Shown piece by piece: positions 10,585-22,246 of a stretch of 26,468 bases of DNA. How positions within the stretch are numbered: the stretch's first letter is position 1; every line of letters begins with the position of its first letter. The notes beneath the pieces were generated by a model that made no database searches, was not told the origin of the DNA, and saw nothing but the letters and a program-made list of their open reading frames with translations. Made by a program: the position numbers and the translations under genes. The DNA comes from Paraglomus occultum (taxonomy: Eukaryota; Glomeromycota; Glomeromycetes; Paraglomerales; Paraglomeraceae), in assembly GCA_910592205.1 (NCBI GenBank), contig CAJVPJ010000387.1, forward strand, positions 1 to 26,468, read 5' to 3'.

Positions 10585-11988
10585 ATGAATCTTTCAACAA
10601 TTCTCAACGACCCCAAAGACAGCTACGATGTTAAAAAATTCTTTAGTGACTATTTCGTGCCTCCAGAGCCACCAGAATCGATGAAAGTCGAGGAAGGAAG
10701 CTCGGGAAATGAAGAACCAACCATTCCGGGTCGAAAAATGGATTCCCACTCTCTTCCCGGCCTGGTGAGGCCAAAGCGGGGGCCACACCCGGTAAGAAAG
10801 TATGATTTTGAAGAGGAGTGTCCGACCATGCGTAAAGTCGAGATCGAGCAGGTGTGTCAATATGCTCATATCCAATCGATAAGTTTCATATGATCCATCC
10901 TCGACTATTGGTGACTATTCAGTGGATATTTCTAATTAAATGCGTACGTAAATGAAAATTCAGGGAGAGGGAACACCATTGGGACAAATTCCTAAAATAT
11001 CTGGTAGAATTGACCGGCTAAAGTCATCAGATAAACTACTAGTCTTGCTCCATAAACTTCTCTTCCGTCGTGCCGGGGCTCGTGCAGAAGTAAAGCGGCA
11101 TATTAGGCAATTTTCGGGATTTGTTACGCGGGACGAGGTTTGTTGTTTTGAAGATCTAATGATGAATTCGTTGTAGTAAATAGACATTTACAGTGCGTCT
11201 AAATTATGATGTTTATAATAGAAGGAAGAAGCACGATTTTTTGAAAGGCTTAAGAAGTGGGAAACAGAAGATCTTTGTGAATTATCAAAGTTGCTTGGTC
11301 TGACTGAAACAGTGACAAGGGTATGGCAGAACTGTCACTGATGCGATTGTTAATTCAAATTTATTTGATCGTTTATGTAGTAAATGCTGTCCATTCTCCG
11401 ATTCCGCAGGAAATGTTGTTGGAACAGACCATTACATTTTTAAAAAGACCCGTCGACAATGAGGCTGCAATACAGAATGTGTCGGTACCAATACAAAATG
11501 GTTATATAAGTATGGATAATGCTGAAAGTCAAAATGGTGAAAGCATGCAATCGGCCAAACCACGGACTCATCGAAAGAAAACAGCACGCGAAGTCTTTTT
11601 CCAAAAAAATCGACCATCATATAAAGCAAAACCGGAGAATATGTACGCAACTAGAAAAGACATTGATAAGCAATTACAGACGACGTGGGATAGTCTAAAT
11701 CCTCAGGAACAAGAAGAGTACGAGAATCTAGCGGAGGCTGCAACAGTATTACGAACGCTAACTGAAACAATTGCTGAGAGGGTGGCGTCTGAAAATTCGC
11801 AACAGCAAACCACAGAAACAGATGCGGAAATTGTAGATGCTGCAAGCATTCTATTTTCTATGAACAGTGATGGAATATCAATAATAAATTCAAGCCAGTC
11901 ACCTATACAAAAGGATGTTGCCGAAGTTGCCAACATACTTCAAGCAATAAGTGAACAGCAAATGACATCTGTAAGGTCATCAAAATAA
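10585..11988 (+). CDS. DEK/SAP-like chromatin protein with an HMG-box-like C-terminal region
   Basis: Exons are 10585-10851, 10964-11137, 11222-11320 and 11410-11988, all joined in phase 0; 1119 nt, 372 aa. Residues about 110-180 (LLVLLHKLLFRRAGARAEVK, RQFSGFV, FFERLKKWETEDLCELSKLL, LLEQTITFLKRP) follow the layout of the pseudo-SAP/SAP DNA-binding module of DEK proteins, where an LHKLLF...R....VK..I..FSGF block precedes a SAP helix pair. Residues about 233-290 (KKTAREVFFQKNRPSYKAKP...LQTTWDSLNPQEQEEYENLA) resemble an HMG box. The C-terminal tail is Gln/Thr/Ser-rich. DEK proteins bind structured DNA and histones, so a nuclear chromatin role is inferred. The 89-residue N-terminus is acidic/proline-rich with no domain I recognise. 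A purine-rich tract directly follows the stop. Alternative: a general SAP-domain protein. Confidence 0.7.
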
Positions 11989-12032
11989 AAAGAAAAAGAA
12001 AAAACAACAAAAGAAAGGAAGAAAAAGGAGGG
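11984..12032 (+). repeat. Polypurine tract after the DEK-like gene
   Basis: About 47 nt almost entirely A and G (AAATAAAAAGAAAAAG at the start) begins within the stop codon of the upstream gene. It overlaps AATAAA-like words and may contribute to 3' end formation. Simple-sequence origin is likely. Confidence 0.45.
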
Positions 12033-13212
12033 TTCTCATGTCCGCTCGTCTGTTATCATTTGGGATTTTTTAATTTTATAGTTGAGGGATGTAATCAAAA
12101 ATTTATTGATAGCTTTCAGTTGATGACATTAGAGAAATTAGAAGTATAGCAGTGTATTAATATAAAATGCGTAATTTGTAAATGCAAAGTATAAAGATTG
12201 TTGCCATTGCGCGACTTTTATGTATATTCTACATTTTTCAAAAAATTGTTGTCTAAGTCGGTTTACTATTTAATTATTTGCATTCAGTAAAGCACTAAAC
12301 TTGCATAAAAGTCATTCATATATAGAAAAACCTGTTTGTCACAATTATAACAAATCACACGCGGCATTATGGACTCGCGCAATAATGACACTCATTATAA
12401 AAGGTATTACACTCACTTGGTGTTTTTTGCGTTCCTTTATTGTTATACTTTACTGTAATCGTCAAACACGTGATGGTATGATTATGCTTCGTATATCATG
12501 TGACGATCACATCAAATGGATAATGATGAGACATTACTATAACGGGTCATGTTTTGGGGAATAAAATCGAAAATAAAAGCACACGACTGCTGTGGGTTAG
12601 GAGTTGGACTTGGATATAAAATGCTCTTAACGCGAATCAGTAAACTTGACGTTTTTGATTGATATGGGAAATCTGAACATATTTTTTTTACTTGCCAAAG
12701 ATTTTAACTGGCAAGAAACTGTCAAAAAATCACGTTAGACGACAATAAAGCCGGGCACTTTCACAACACTTATGCGCTCTGTTCATTATGCGTATAATGA
12801 TGCATATGGCGGTTTTTTTATAGGCTCTTCTACGATAAATATACCCAACCTAATACATTTCAAAAGGGTTGCTAAAATACTTGCAGACGTGCTTGGTATT
12901 CTTTTTATTTTGATTTGATACCAAATGGCCAGTTCACTTGTATAGCATCCCAATCGTGAAATATTGTTTATCGCGATTCAACACAATTTACAATTCATGC
13001 AACGTCACTAAAACTTAAACTATCTCACGGTTATACGTCATGTGTCTAAATAATGCTCGGCAGTACGTGTAAAGTGATACTGTATACTAGTAATGGTAAT
13101 CATTATAGTATTGCCTTTATTGACACGGATTAATACTCGTAATTGAGGCGCACTTTTTCAATAATCTTATTCGTTACTTGGCTATACAGCCACTGTCCGA
13201 CTAGTCAAAGCT
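12033..13212. other. Intergenic region between the DEK-like gene and the FMO
   Basis: AT-rich and without a supported gene. An 87-codon frame at 12301-12564 starts with TTG and has no motif. Two E-box-like words (CACGTGAT near 12467 and CATGTGACG near 12498) are present but far from any start codon. No repeat structure stands out. Confidence 0.4.
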
Positions 13213-13221
13213 ATATAAATA
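13213..13221 (+). promoter_or_regulatory. TATA box of the FMO gene
   Basis: The sequence TATATAAAT lies about 42-50 nt before the ATG at 13263, in otherwise mixed sequence. It is a good TATA-element match at a plausible distance, implying a very short 5' leader. Confidence 0.45.
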
Positions 13222-13262
13222 CATCAAATCCCCCACGGCCAAAACTTTGGATTTAATTGTAA

Positions 13263-15376
13263 ATGGACCATAAACCTCGTGTTGCGATTATCGGTGCTGG
13301 TATGATTAGGAAAGGAACGTTGGTCTATACATATTTTTCCCTTTCGAGACGTTCTCACATGCTTAAATTAAGGTCTTACTGGCTTAATTGCTATCAAGCA
13401 ATGTTTGGCCGCTGACTTGCAACCTGTCTGCTTCGAACAAAGCGATCATACTGGCGGATTATGGAGATACACTGACGTCTCCTCGCAGAATCAAAATCCG
13501 CATTCCTCTGTATATCGTAGTACAATTATCAACACTTCCAAAGAACACGTATGAGCCGTAATAGTATTAGTTTACCTTTGTCACCTTCGGTAACGGCTAG
13601 TGTTCTTTTTTGCGTTACAGATGCCATTTTCTGATTTTCCAATTCCGGACGATTGGCCGACATATCTTCCACACTATAAAGTATCAGAGTAAATGTTGTA
13701 CCAAGAGAATCCGTACGGTTTTTCTTTGAATCAATAAATTTATACTAACCAGCAAATTCTTTCCATAGATACGGCGACTTGTACGCGGATAACTTCAATC
13801 TATGGCCACATATCAGATTCGAGACGACCGTATTAAACGCGTCTATGATTCCAGAGACAAAAAAATGGAAAATTGTATTTAAAAAGAAGGAGGGGGGAAA
13901 GGAGGAGGAGGAATTTGATTATGTTATGGTATGTACTGGACACCATAGTTCTCCTCGGTTACCAAATTACCAAGGAATGGAAACGTTCCCTGGTAAGCAG
14001 ATGCATTCTCACTTTTACAGAGAGTAAGTAGATACGACCCGTTTAATGAGTCAAGCGCATGAATATATGTGAGAAAACTAAACTAATATATTGCAGAGCA
14101 TTTGCTTACACCGGCAAACGTGTCGTGGTCGTTGGAGTCGGCAACAGGTGCAATACGAAATGATTACCGCGTTCTTTAATATCAATTAACATCTAATGGT
14201 GCCCGCATTATTTCCAGCGGCATGGACATATCTGTAGAACTGTCGCACATTGCATCACAAGTCTACGTCGTGTCTCGAAGAGGTATCAAACAATTTGTTT
14301 TTATTTATTACGCGAGTACGTACGATCAACTATTTGTTTCTTCCTACAAGGCACACTTCCCTGGATCTTACCCCGCAGGACCCTCTTTGGACGTCCATTT
14401 GATCACTTAAATTCGCGCTTCCAAGGCATGCTTCCTCGATTCATCACCAACTGGTTAGTACGCCAAATTGTCTCGCTTACCATTGGCCTACCCCCCGAAC
14501 ATCTCCGCTCGCAGCATCCATTTTCTGCTGCTCATCCAACAATGAAATCGGATTTTCTTGAACGACTTTCTACCGGAACCATTGAAGTTAAACCTGATAT
14601 CTTAGCGCTAACGACTGATGGATCCGTGACATTTGTCGATAATACGATTGTTGATAACATTGATGCTATCATTTATTGTACTGGTTACAACAATGAAGTA
14701 CACTTTGTGGATAAGGAAGTTGTCAATGGTGGGAACATTGTTAGAAAGAACTTTGAAGAAGGAGAATATAGAGAGAATATTACTTGGCTGTATAAATTCA
14801 TGTTCCCTCCAAGGTGGAATAATATTGCCTTTTTGGGATTTGTACAGCCAGTTGGAGCGCTCATGCCTTTGTGGTAAGCCGTTGCGAATCATTTCTTCGT
14901 ATCGCTATACGAAAGTCATGAATATCCGACACTATTTTTTAATAGTGAACTTCAAGCCCGCTATGTGACAGCCTTGATTAAAGGCGAGATTCCTCCTCTC
15001 CCCTCACCCGAAGAGATGGACAAACACATCATGGCCTACCATGATCGAAATCGCAAGCAGTTCTATGAAGCGGCCAGACACACCATGGAGATTGAATTGA
15101 GACCGTATTGTGATTCAATTGCAAAGGAGATTGGTTGTTACCCAACGTTAACGAAAGTGTTATGGAAATTTGGGTTTGAGATTTGGAAGTTGGTGCTATT
15201 TGGTGTTCCTACACCTATGCATGTGAGTGTATTTTTGAAGAAGATTGTCGATAACGTTTGGGCTGTTGCTGACAAGGGCATATTGTTGATGGCTTTTGCT
15301 TTTTCAGTATCGATTGTTGGGACCTGATACGTGGTCCGACGCCGCTAAATGGATTCGTCTACATAACAAAAGTTGA
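13263..15376 (+). CDS. Flavin-containing monooxygenase (animal-type FMO)
   Basis: Nine exons with consistent phases: 13263-13299, 13373-13548, 13621-13688, 13769-14023, 14097-14147, 14218-14282, 14351-14873, 14946-15222, 15308-15376. They total 1521 nt, 506 aa. Class B FMOs use FAD, NADPH and O2 to oxygenate nucleophilic N or S atoms. Visible motifs are the FAD dinucleotide-binding GAGLTG (residues 11-16) with acidic E34 and GGLW (40-43), the FMO signature FPGKQMHSHFY (167-177, fitting FxGxxxHxxxY), the NADPH-binding GVGNSG (192-197), and the C-terminal CTGY (327-330). The FxxRF/SQHP-type middle region (residues 235-280) resembles the animal FMO1-5 group more than yeast Fmo1. Length matches that group (about 530 aa), but no C-terminal membrane anchor is visible, so it may be soluble. 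All motifs are intact. The substrate is unknown. Confidence 0.93.
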
Positions 15377-16275
15377 AGGCAAGCCGCGAATTTACAATTG
15401 TGACAATGGTAATGATAGAATTTCTTTTTCGCCAGTGTTTCTATATACAATAAATCAGGCTTACTGTGATTGGCGCAATTTTTTGCCAATAGCCCCGCTT
15501 GAATATTACAAACCAGCCGTGTCTTGTTGGTCTAATAAAAATTGCCGAAAGAATTATAACGAAAGTGGTAGAAGATAATGCAAAGGTAATAATAATAAAT
15601 GTGCAAGAAATAGGATCCATTCATTATGGGATAAATTTTTGAATTCGATTTACGTTCTATATAATAATAATAATGATTTTCTAGTTTCTCAATATACAAT
15701 AAAAGCAGTTTAAAAAAACATAATTAACTCTCTCTGAAAAGTAAATGAGATTTGAAACACCTAAACTTGTGCACACTGCAAATGAAAACATTTGCTTACA
15801 GGACTCTAAGACCGAAGGTTATTTTGAGTACTCAGAATTAACCAATCTCGGACAAAAAATGGCGAAGAATCCTGTGAAACAAAAACACGCGTCGTATGTA
15901 TATTTCTTTTATTGGAAGCATCGGCCGTGACATTTATTATATTTAGATATAGCCATTACTAAATATGTTAATAGTTTGAAATGTGCATACTAACCGACAA
16001 TCTAATATGGTCGGACAGAATGTAAAATGATTTTTGAGTACTGTCTCGTCTGAATTACACCATTTCCCAAAGTCTATAAATGAAATCTCCTTGTCAAAAG
16101 TGGGCGGCGCCCGATGTTTGTAAATATATATCAACCAATCATATTATTATAATTGTTCATGTGACACGCTACACCGCATTCTCACTTTTTTCATTTTCCA
16201 TGTCCAGTTTTCCCAAAGCATCTCTATACACCAAACGTTAGATCTACTGTTGCATTCTAAATAAACTGTTTCATA
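15377..16275. other. Intergenic region between FMO and ArfGAP genes
   Basis: Contains AATAAA words at about 15449 and 15533 that could serve FMO 3' end formation. A 61-codon ATG frame (15745-15930) ends near a GTATGT donor-like site but has no partner exon or motif I can support. A pyrimidine-rich block (about 16178-16200) precedes the ArfGAP start. No other structure was found. Confidence 0.4.
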
Positions 16276-18152
16276 ATGAGCGAACCGACCAAAGCCCAGA
16301 TCAGTGAAATGTTCAAGAAATTCACTGCTCAGAGAGCAAACAAGGTAGAAAACAGAATTTTACAATCCCATTCAGTTATGCTATAAATGAATTCTAACAG
16401 AAGCGAATAACTCGTTCTTTTGTATCTTTCTACACTCGTCGGAAACAAACATTTATAACCCTAACCGCTTTCAACCAAAGATGTGTTTTGACTGCAACGC
16501 TAAGAATCCTTCCTGGGCGAGCGTCACATTTGGAATATATCTTTGCCTCGACTGCTCCTCTGTTCATCGCAATCTCGGCGTCCATATTAGCTTTGTTCGC
16601 TCTACCTCTCTAGACTCGTGGACATGGGATCAACTCCGCATTATGAAAGTAGGCGGCAACGCTGCTGCCTCGGCATATTTCGCAAAACATGGTTCCAGTA
16701 TTTTAAATACAAAGGATGTCACTGCCAAGTATACCTCTCGCGTAGCAGTAAAGTACAAAGAAGAATTACAACGCCGAGCAAAACAAGACGCATTAGACGA
16801 TCCGGGTTTTGTTTTATTGCAGGAGAACGAGCAACCGAGTAGTTCAGTACAAACTGACGACTTTTTTGACAGTTTTCTGTCAGGAAATGCATCGAAATCA
16901 ACCTCAACTGCAACATCCACCTCTACGCCGACATCTTCCGTTACGCTCACAAAACCCAAACCAGCTCAATCGAAAATTTTATCAAAACCCACCGCGTCGA
17001 AAAAGCCTAAAAAAGGTCTTGGTGCTGTTGCAGTTAAGCGTAATATTGAAGAAGCAGAACAAAAGGCCAAGGAGGAAGAAGAATTTTCCGTTCGTACCAC
17101 TTATTCTCGTAATAGCAGCGAACAAGCGCAAGAGCGATCAGAGGAATCGGCGTCGTTTAGTTCGAGGTTAGCGTATAACGATAGCTCTCTTGGAGGCGGT
17201 AGAGCAGATATCGGTTCAAACACAAAGATTGGGAGTGATGATATGGATAGGCTCGGTATGGGAATGTCGAGGCTGGGTTTCGGATCAATTGGCCCACCTC
17301 CTGAAAAGACAACCGTGGAAAGAGAAGATAGATACACGGGCTTTGGGTCAAGTTCGTTCAAATCTTCGAGGGATTACGAAGGTAGGGTTTATTGGTGCTG
17401 GATGTGAAAAAAAAACACATCTATTTATGATTTCGTTGAAAAAAAATAAATTGTTTTCTTGTTTCTGTTCAATTTCCGATTTCAACGAAAGTGATAGGCT
17501 GGGGCAATATTAGCCATTGAGCGTGTTAATAGAAGGCTAATTTTACTTACCCACTTGTTGCCCTTAATTTTTATCAATTTGCCTTCTTTAATCGTTTGGT
17601 TTTTTAAAACATTGCTTATTCCAATTCTTATTTGGTTTCGGGTCCGTCTAACGCTTCGATTCATATTCGTAATTTATTCCCAAATTCAGATAATCGTAGT
17701 TCCGCAAGTGCAGACGTAAATTACGCCCAACAAACATTTGGTAACCAAAAATCTATTTCCTCTGACCAATTTTTTGGACGTAACGCCTACGACCCTGAGG
17801 CTCAATCTGCGGCATCTGACCGTCTACGTCAATTCCAAGGAGCGACTTCTATATCTTCTGAAGACTACTTTGGTCGTAAAGAGGAACCTGTCAAGTCGGA
17901 TGGGTTGGATTTGAATAATCTAGAGTTATCAGCACGGGAGATTGCAAGGAAGTTTGCCGAGCAAGCTGCAACCGATTATGAGGCCGTCAAAATTGCCGTT
18001 GAGAGAGGAAGTGATAAATTGAAGGAATACATTGAAGCTATTCAGGTTGGTTTTGGAAAGTTTTGGAGAGTATGCTGGTTGTTTGGTTATTGGTGAAGTT
18101 TAATGCTAAGAATAAATGGACGGAACCACTTTTTATTTTGTAGAGAGGTTAA
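16276..18152 (+). CDS. GLO3: ARF GTPase-activating protein, Glo3/ArfGAP2/3 type
   Basis: Exons are 16276-16344, 16481-17381 and 17690-18045, plus a last exon starting at 18144. The main part is 442 aa. The N-terminal ArfGAP domain has a C4 zinc finger (C25, C28, C45, C48; spacing CX2CX16CX2C) and the catalytic arginine finger R53 in HRNLGVH. The central region is Ser/Thr/Pro and Lys/Glu-rich. Two copies of the ISSxxFFG-type motif (ISSDQFFG at 346-353, ISSEDYFG at 378-385) mark the Glo3 regulatory region that contacts coatomer in this subfamily. The protein should promote GTP hydrolysis on Arf1 during COPI vesicle traffic at the Golgi. Intron 2 is unusually long (308 nt). The 3' end is uncertain: tandem acceptors (TAGAG) at 18141-18145 give stops at 18150-18152 or 18260-18262, and reading through gives 18094-18096. 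Confidence 0.9.
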
Positions 18153-18239
18153 AAGGAAAATTCCAAGATATCTTAGTGATAATACTGTCGATATATTTAT
18201 TGTTCCTACGAGGAAGCACATTGTGCACACGGTCAAGAA

Positions 18240-18250
18240 GGGGGGGGGGG
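18240..18250. repeat. Eleven-G homopolymer
   Basis: A run of 11 G in an AT-rich region just downstream of the ArfGAP gene. It would encode glycines if the longer alternative last exon were used. Possible sequencing-length error site. Confidence 0.7.
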
Positions 18251-18262
18251 TTTCTTTACTGA

Positions 18263-18769
18263 AATATTTATCATTTTGGAGTTTTGTGGATATGGATGGA
18301 AGTGGCTTTTCTAATATGAATAGTATAACTCAAGTACACACATACAAAGACATTTTGATAATACTTATTTACCACACAAGAGTGGTGAATTATCTATAAA
18401 TAGAATTTTTTATTTACCCAGAAGCTCACAGTCGTTGCGTATTAAATTTATTGAATTTGTACATTAATTTGCAACATTTCATACCGTCAAAAATATGGTA
18501 TCGTTAGAAAACGAGGACGAGACTAGTGTTATTCATCCAGAGTCAATCGAACTATTTTTTTGCTTCTTTGCAAATAAACATATGAACTATTGCTTCATCT
18601 ACGTGCTTACAATTCGTATGAAGACCATCGTGGCACTCATTTCTCGACAGAGATAACACTATCGCATAAACACTCTCAACGCGCAAACTGCTTGTTTCCT
18701 CTTCTTTTCATTCTCTTTTTGCATGCACTGTTTTTTTTTCTTTGTCTTTTCTTTTTTTTTTTTTTGTTC
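18263..18769. other. Convergent intergenic region with poly(T) tract
   Basis: Lies between the ArfGAP 3' end (plus) and the BTB-BACK 3' end (minus). From about 18729 to 18768 it is almost pure T. Read on the minus strand, that is an A-rich stretch starting about 6 nt after the BTB-BACK stop codon. The BTB-BACK gene has an intron, so this is not evidence of retroposition. No gene is seen. Confidence 0.45.
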
Positions 18770-20256
18770 CTAATTTTTCCTCATATGTTTCATCTTTTCT
18801 CTTTGTTTATCAATCCAAATCTTGAATGCGCGAATCTTCAGTTCATTTTTGGGCATTTCTTTCATGTTATACGCTTGTGAGATGATAGTCGTGGTGACAC
18901 GTGTTTTATCATTAATCATCTTTTCCATTTCTTGCGCAATCATCACCTGAGTTAACTTTCCAGGTAAAGAAGCTCTCCAGTCATAATATAATCTAAATTG
19001 TTGCATGATGCGCTTATGAGAAGGTGAAGTTCGCCTCTTATAACGAAAACGAGGACTACCCTCCCGGGAAATATTAATCTTCTTTTCGTCTGGATATTCA
19101 GCTTCAGATTCCTGCTCTCGCTTGATTTCTATGACGGGAGCATTAGCAAAGCAGTTTCTTGTCAAATAAGTTCTACGCAGTGGTGAAGACAAGGACGGAG
19201 ATTTTTCACGAGATTTTGCTGGAGATTGGGATAGTCGTGGAGGCAAGATAGGAATGGGTGGTTCATAGCCAGGTTCCAAGTGAAATGAGAGAAGTTCTTG
19301 GTACAGTGAGTTTGGGAGCACTTGTTGAAACGGTATGATTTTACGGCGAAATTCGGCTGATGGGATTTGGAAAAATCTGATGTATGGTATGATGGGTTTA
19401 ATAGAGTTTCGTAACGTAGCAAAATTTTCGGGTGTCCATGTCATTACATCTTCAGGTAAGTGAGAGTGCTGTGCAATGCCCCAACGTATTACATCTTCCC
19501 ATATTGCAGCTTCTTCCCTAATTAAATCGTCTCTTTGCACAATGGATACTAGAAAATCGACCTCAAGGGTGAGGAATTCTTTTGAGCTGAACATGACAAC
19601 TGGTTTTGACGCAATGATAGATTGAGCATGATTGTATAATAATTCACATGACGGACGGTCAGCAAGCGATTTCCATATACGCATGAGGTTATCTCTAAGC
19701 CAGGTCTGTTGGTTTTGTATGATTTTATCTTGTATGTAAGTGATTAGGGATGAAACTTGGAGGTCGTCTGCAGCAACAAGTTGGTCAAGGAAGTCTATAC
19801 CATTGTTACGTTTCATTGAAAAGTTATTTGTGTAAATGAATCTAAATTAGGGAGAATTCAACAGATGGAATATATTAGCATAATAAAAGAGTAAAGGTGG
19901 CAATTGCACATTTGAGAAAATAAGATCCATTGATGGGATATTGGATATTTTCTGAGCAAAATGAAAATTTTTGTATCCGGCTCGTGGTCAAATACCGAGC
20001 TTATTACTCACTTGAGAACGGAGCGAAATACTTCAGGATCCATAAAAGGAACCTTTAGTTTCTGTTCGAATGTGGTCCTCTTTGTCTGAAGAGCATTCAA
20101 CACCTCTCGAAAGAAAGGTGACCTAGCCCATAGTATAGGTGAGTGTACGCGTATCTCCTCTGTGTTGGGCTCTTCACCTACTATTAGCGTCAAGTCAGCT
20201 AATGTAGTGTCGACGTATAAACGGTTGAAATCCTGAGTAAAGGACGGAAGACACAT
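18770..20256 (-). CDS. BTB/POZ-BACK domain protein with a basic C-terminal region
   Basis: Two exons, 20256-20012 and 19841-18770 (intron 170 nt, phases match), give 438 aa. The BTB fold spans about residues 8-115: VDTTLADLTLIVGEE, HSPILWARSPFFREVL, MDPEVFRSVLKFIYTNNF. A BACK-like helical region follows (about 120-250: DLQVSSLITYIQDKII, WEDVIRWGIAQ). There are no Kelch repeats and no TLDc domain. Residues about 255-345 are a Pro/Ser/Arg-rich linker. The last 90 residues are basic and helical, ending FKIWIDKQREKMKHMRKN. BTB-BACK proteins usually dimerise and act as Cullin-3 adaptors; such genes are greatly expanded in Glomeromycotina. The target and the C-terminal function are unknown. Confidence 0.85.
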
Positions 20257-21911
20257 TGTAGGGAGCTATATTCGATGCACAAGTACAGCTACTTTGATAA
20301 AAAGTAGTGACCAAGGATTGTTGTATAGGTTTTTCGAATACACTTGTGCTGTGTCACAAGATCTGCCAATAGGATGTTTACATGCTTGACGACAGCTGTA
20401 CAGCCTACCAATCAATCGTTAGTTTAGGGATGTTGTTCTACAATAATAATAACAAAAAAGTTTTTCCTCCCACGAAATACCCAATTTACTAATCGGGGTA
20501 TTTACTATTTGTTTATGCGAAAAAAAGTTGGATGATCGGAGCACGGTTGAATTCCAATTCTGGATAATGCTTTTCCAGTATTTGCAAAATCAGATATCGC
20601 GACTATTTTTAAAGTGGTCGTTCCAAGATATTTCGACCATTTAGTGTTGGTATAATACATGGGCTTATTGATTGGGTGGTTGTTGATTCGTCTTCTAGTC
20701 TTTGCAATAACTGATGCTTTTAACAATGCTTTGGAATTACTAAATCGACTGCTGGGCATTGCATGATATATAGTATATTTATTGTGTATCACAATGGGTG
20801 AAATAACATCTACTTGAACTTGGTAAAGCATGTTATATTACCTGTATTACTTTAGTGCCATAAATCTGACGATCTGACAGCGTTTCATTTGACGATCGTA
20901 TCCATAAGCGTTCGAGCCGTTACATAGATTGTATTTGCATCCTCATTCCGCGTAGCTGACGTCACTGTTTCAAAGAGAGAAAATTATCTTGAGCGGACGT
21001 TATTTGCCATAAAGAGAGTTGTGCAGTCAACCTACCTGTATTATCGTTATTTTAAATATGGGTAGGCTGCACGATCAAGTGCGATGCTAATTACTGTCTA
21101 GACACACTACATGTTGACGAAATCTACGCATTATTTTGAATCGGAAAATATACAGTACATTCTGCAAGGCGTCGTTAGTTAGAAATAATATCAATTACGA
21201 TGCAAAAATGTAATGAGAATAAAATGCATTCAATTTTCTTTGCTATATTCAACCAACTAAAAATTGCACAGCAGTGTTAAACAAAACACGTCAGGTAGCG
21301 CAAGTGCGTTTTGTTTAACTGGAAATTTTTACCAGATAATTGTCATGGAAAGAATTGAATGTTCCAACAAGATAATGATCCGAAATATAAACCATGGAAG
21401 TTCTCGTACGGCAATGCCCAAAAATTATAAATATTGTCTAATAGCTCAAACATCAACTCAATTAAAACTTGGTGTAGAGAAACAAGTCAACAAGTTATTA
21501 ATAAAGGCAAAGGCAGTTATCAAAGTTTTTTTTTTTTCAAAAAATTGAGATGGAATTAAAACCAAGATTTTGTTAATTTGATCTGTAGTAAGCCAAAAAA
21601 TTAGAAAAATAATTGCAAAAAATGGTAACTAAACCTACTACAGCCATACCCCACCTCGGAATAGAGATTTCTTGGGGAGATATCTGAAGCGAGGATATAA
21701 CTAAGATATTGGATTTACGCATTAATTGATATTGAGTAGCACAAGCAATTATTGGTTAATTAATTAATATACTCTGTTAATAATACTGACTCGTCTAAAC
21801 GTTGATTGCCCATATATTTTATGTCCTGTTTAGTCATAAATTATTTTTATTCTAAAAATGTTTAGCAGTCTCAAGTGCTTGATCGAAAATTTGTTGTGTT
21901 ATTTAACACAT
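20257..21911. other. Gene-poor stretch upstream of the BTB-BACK gene
   Basis: The first few hundred bases should hold the BTB-BACK promoter. A 108-codon ATG frame on the minus strand (20505-20831) lacks recognisable motifs; I leave it as possible but unsupported. An imperfect inverted pair (GTGCAG..CCTACC with GGTAGGCTGCAC) lies near 21022-21073. A CCTCG..CGAGG foldback sits at about 21654-21695, containing GAGAT/ATATC pairs. The remainder is AT-rich. Confidence 0.4.
21276..21319. repeat. Hairpin with 12-bp perfect stem
   Basis: GTTAAACAAAAC at 21276-21287 is the exact reverse complement of GTTTTGTTTAAC at 21308-21319, with a 20-nt loop. It could be a small foldback remnant or a transcript hairpin. 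Confidence 0.6.
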
Positions 21912-22246
21912 TACCGTATACTACCGTGAATAAGCACCCACCCTTATCATAGTGAGGGGTGCTTATTCACGATAGGATCGGCAACTCTTATCGGCATTAT
22001 TAAAATGATCTGCAAATCATTACGTAAAGTATAATCCACAACAGCGTTAAGGGGTAGCTTACAACAGTAAGCGTACTGTTATTTGTGTTCGCAAAATGGC
22101 TTGTATAGTTACGTAATTAACTATGGGTGGGGGTACGTCATGCAGTTAATCTAGGTAATCTTGGGGGTGCTTATTCACGATACGATGCCATTTCTTATAA
22201 GGGGTGCTTATTCACGATGGGTGCTTATTCACGGTAGTATACGGTA
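21912..22246. mobile_element. 335-bp terminal-inverted-repeat element (MITE-like) with TA ends
   Basis: Positions 21912-21940 and 22218-22246 are perfect 29-bp inverted repeats, beginning TACCGTATACTACCGTGAAT. If the outer TA is the duplicated target site, the inverted repeats are 27 bp and the element fits the Tc1/mariner type of insertion. The inner part of the repeat, GGGTGCTTATTCACGAT, recurs in direct or inverted form at about 21957, 22164 and 22201. The ends are therefore built from a repeated word. No open reading frame is present, so it is non-autonomous. Confidence 0.8.

Noticed and set aside
12301-12564. 87-codon plus-strand frame
   Set aside because: Starts with TTG, AT-driven composition, no domain.
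18729-18790. Poly(A) directly after the BTB-BACK stop as a sign of retroposition
   Set aside because: The gene has a spliceosomal intron in its coding region, so it is not a processed copy.
20505-20831. 108-codon ATG-initiated minus-strand frame
   Set aside because: Composition is not distinctive, no motif and no neighbouring support; not listed as a gene.
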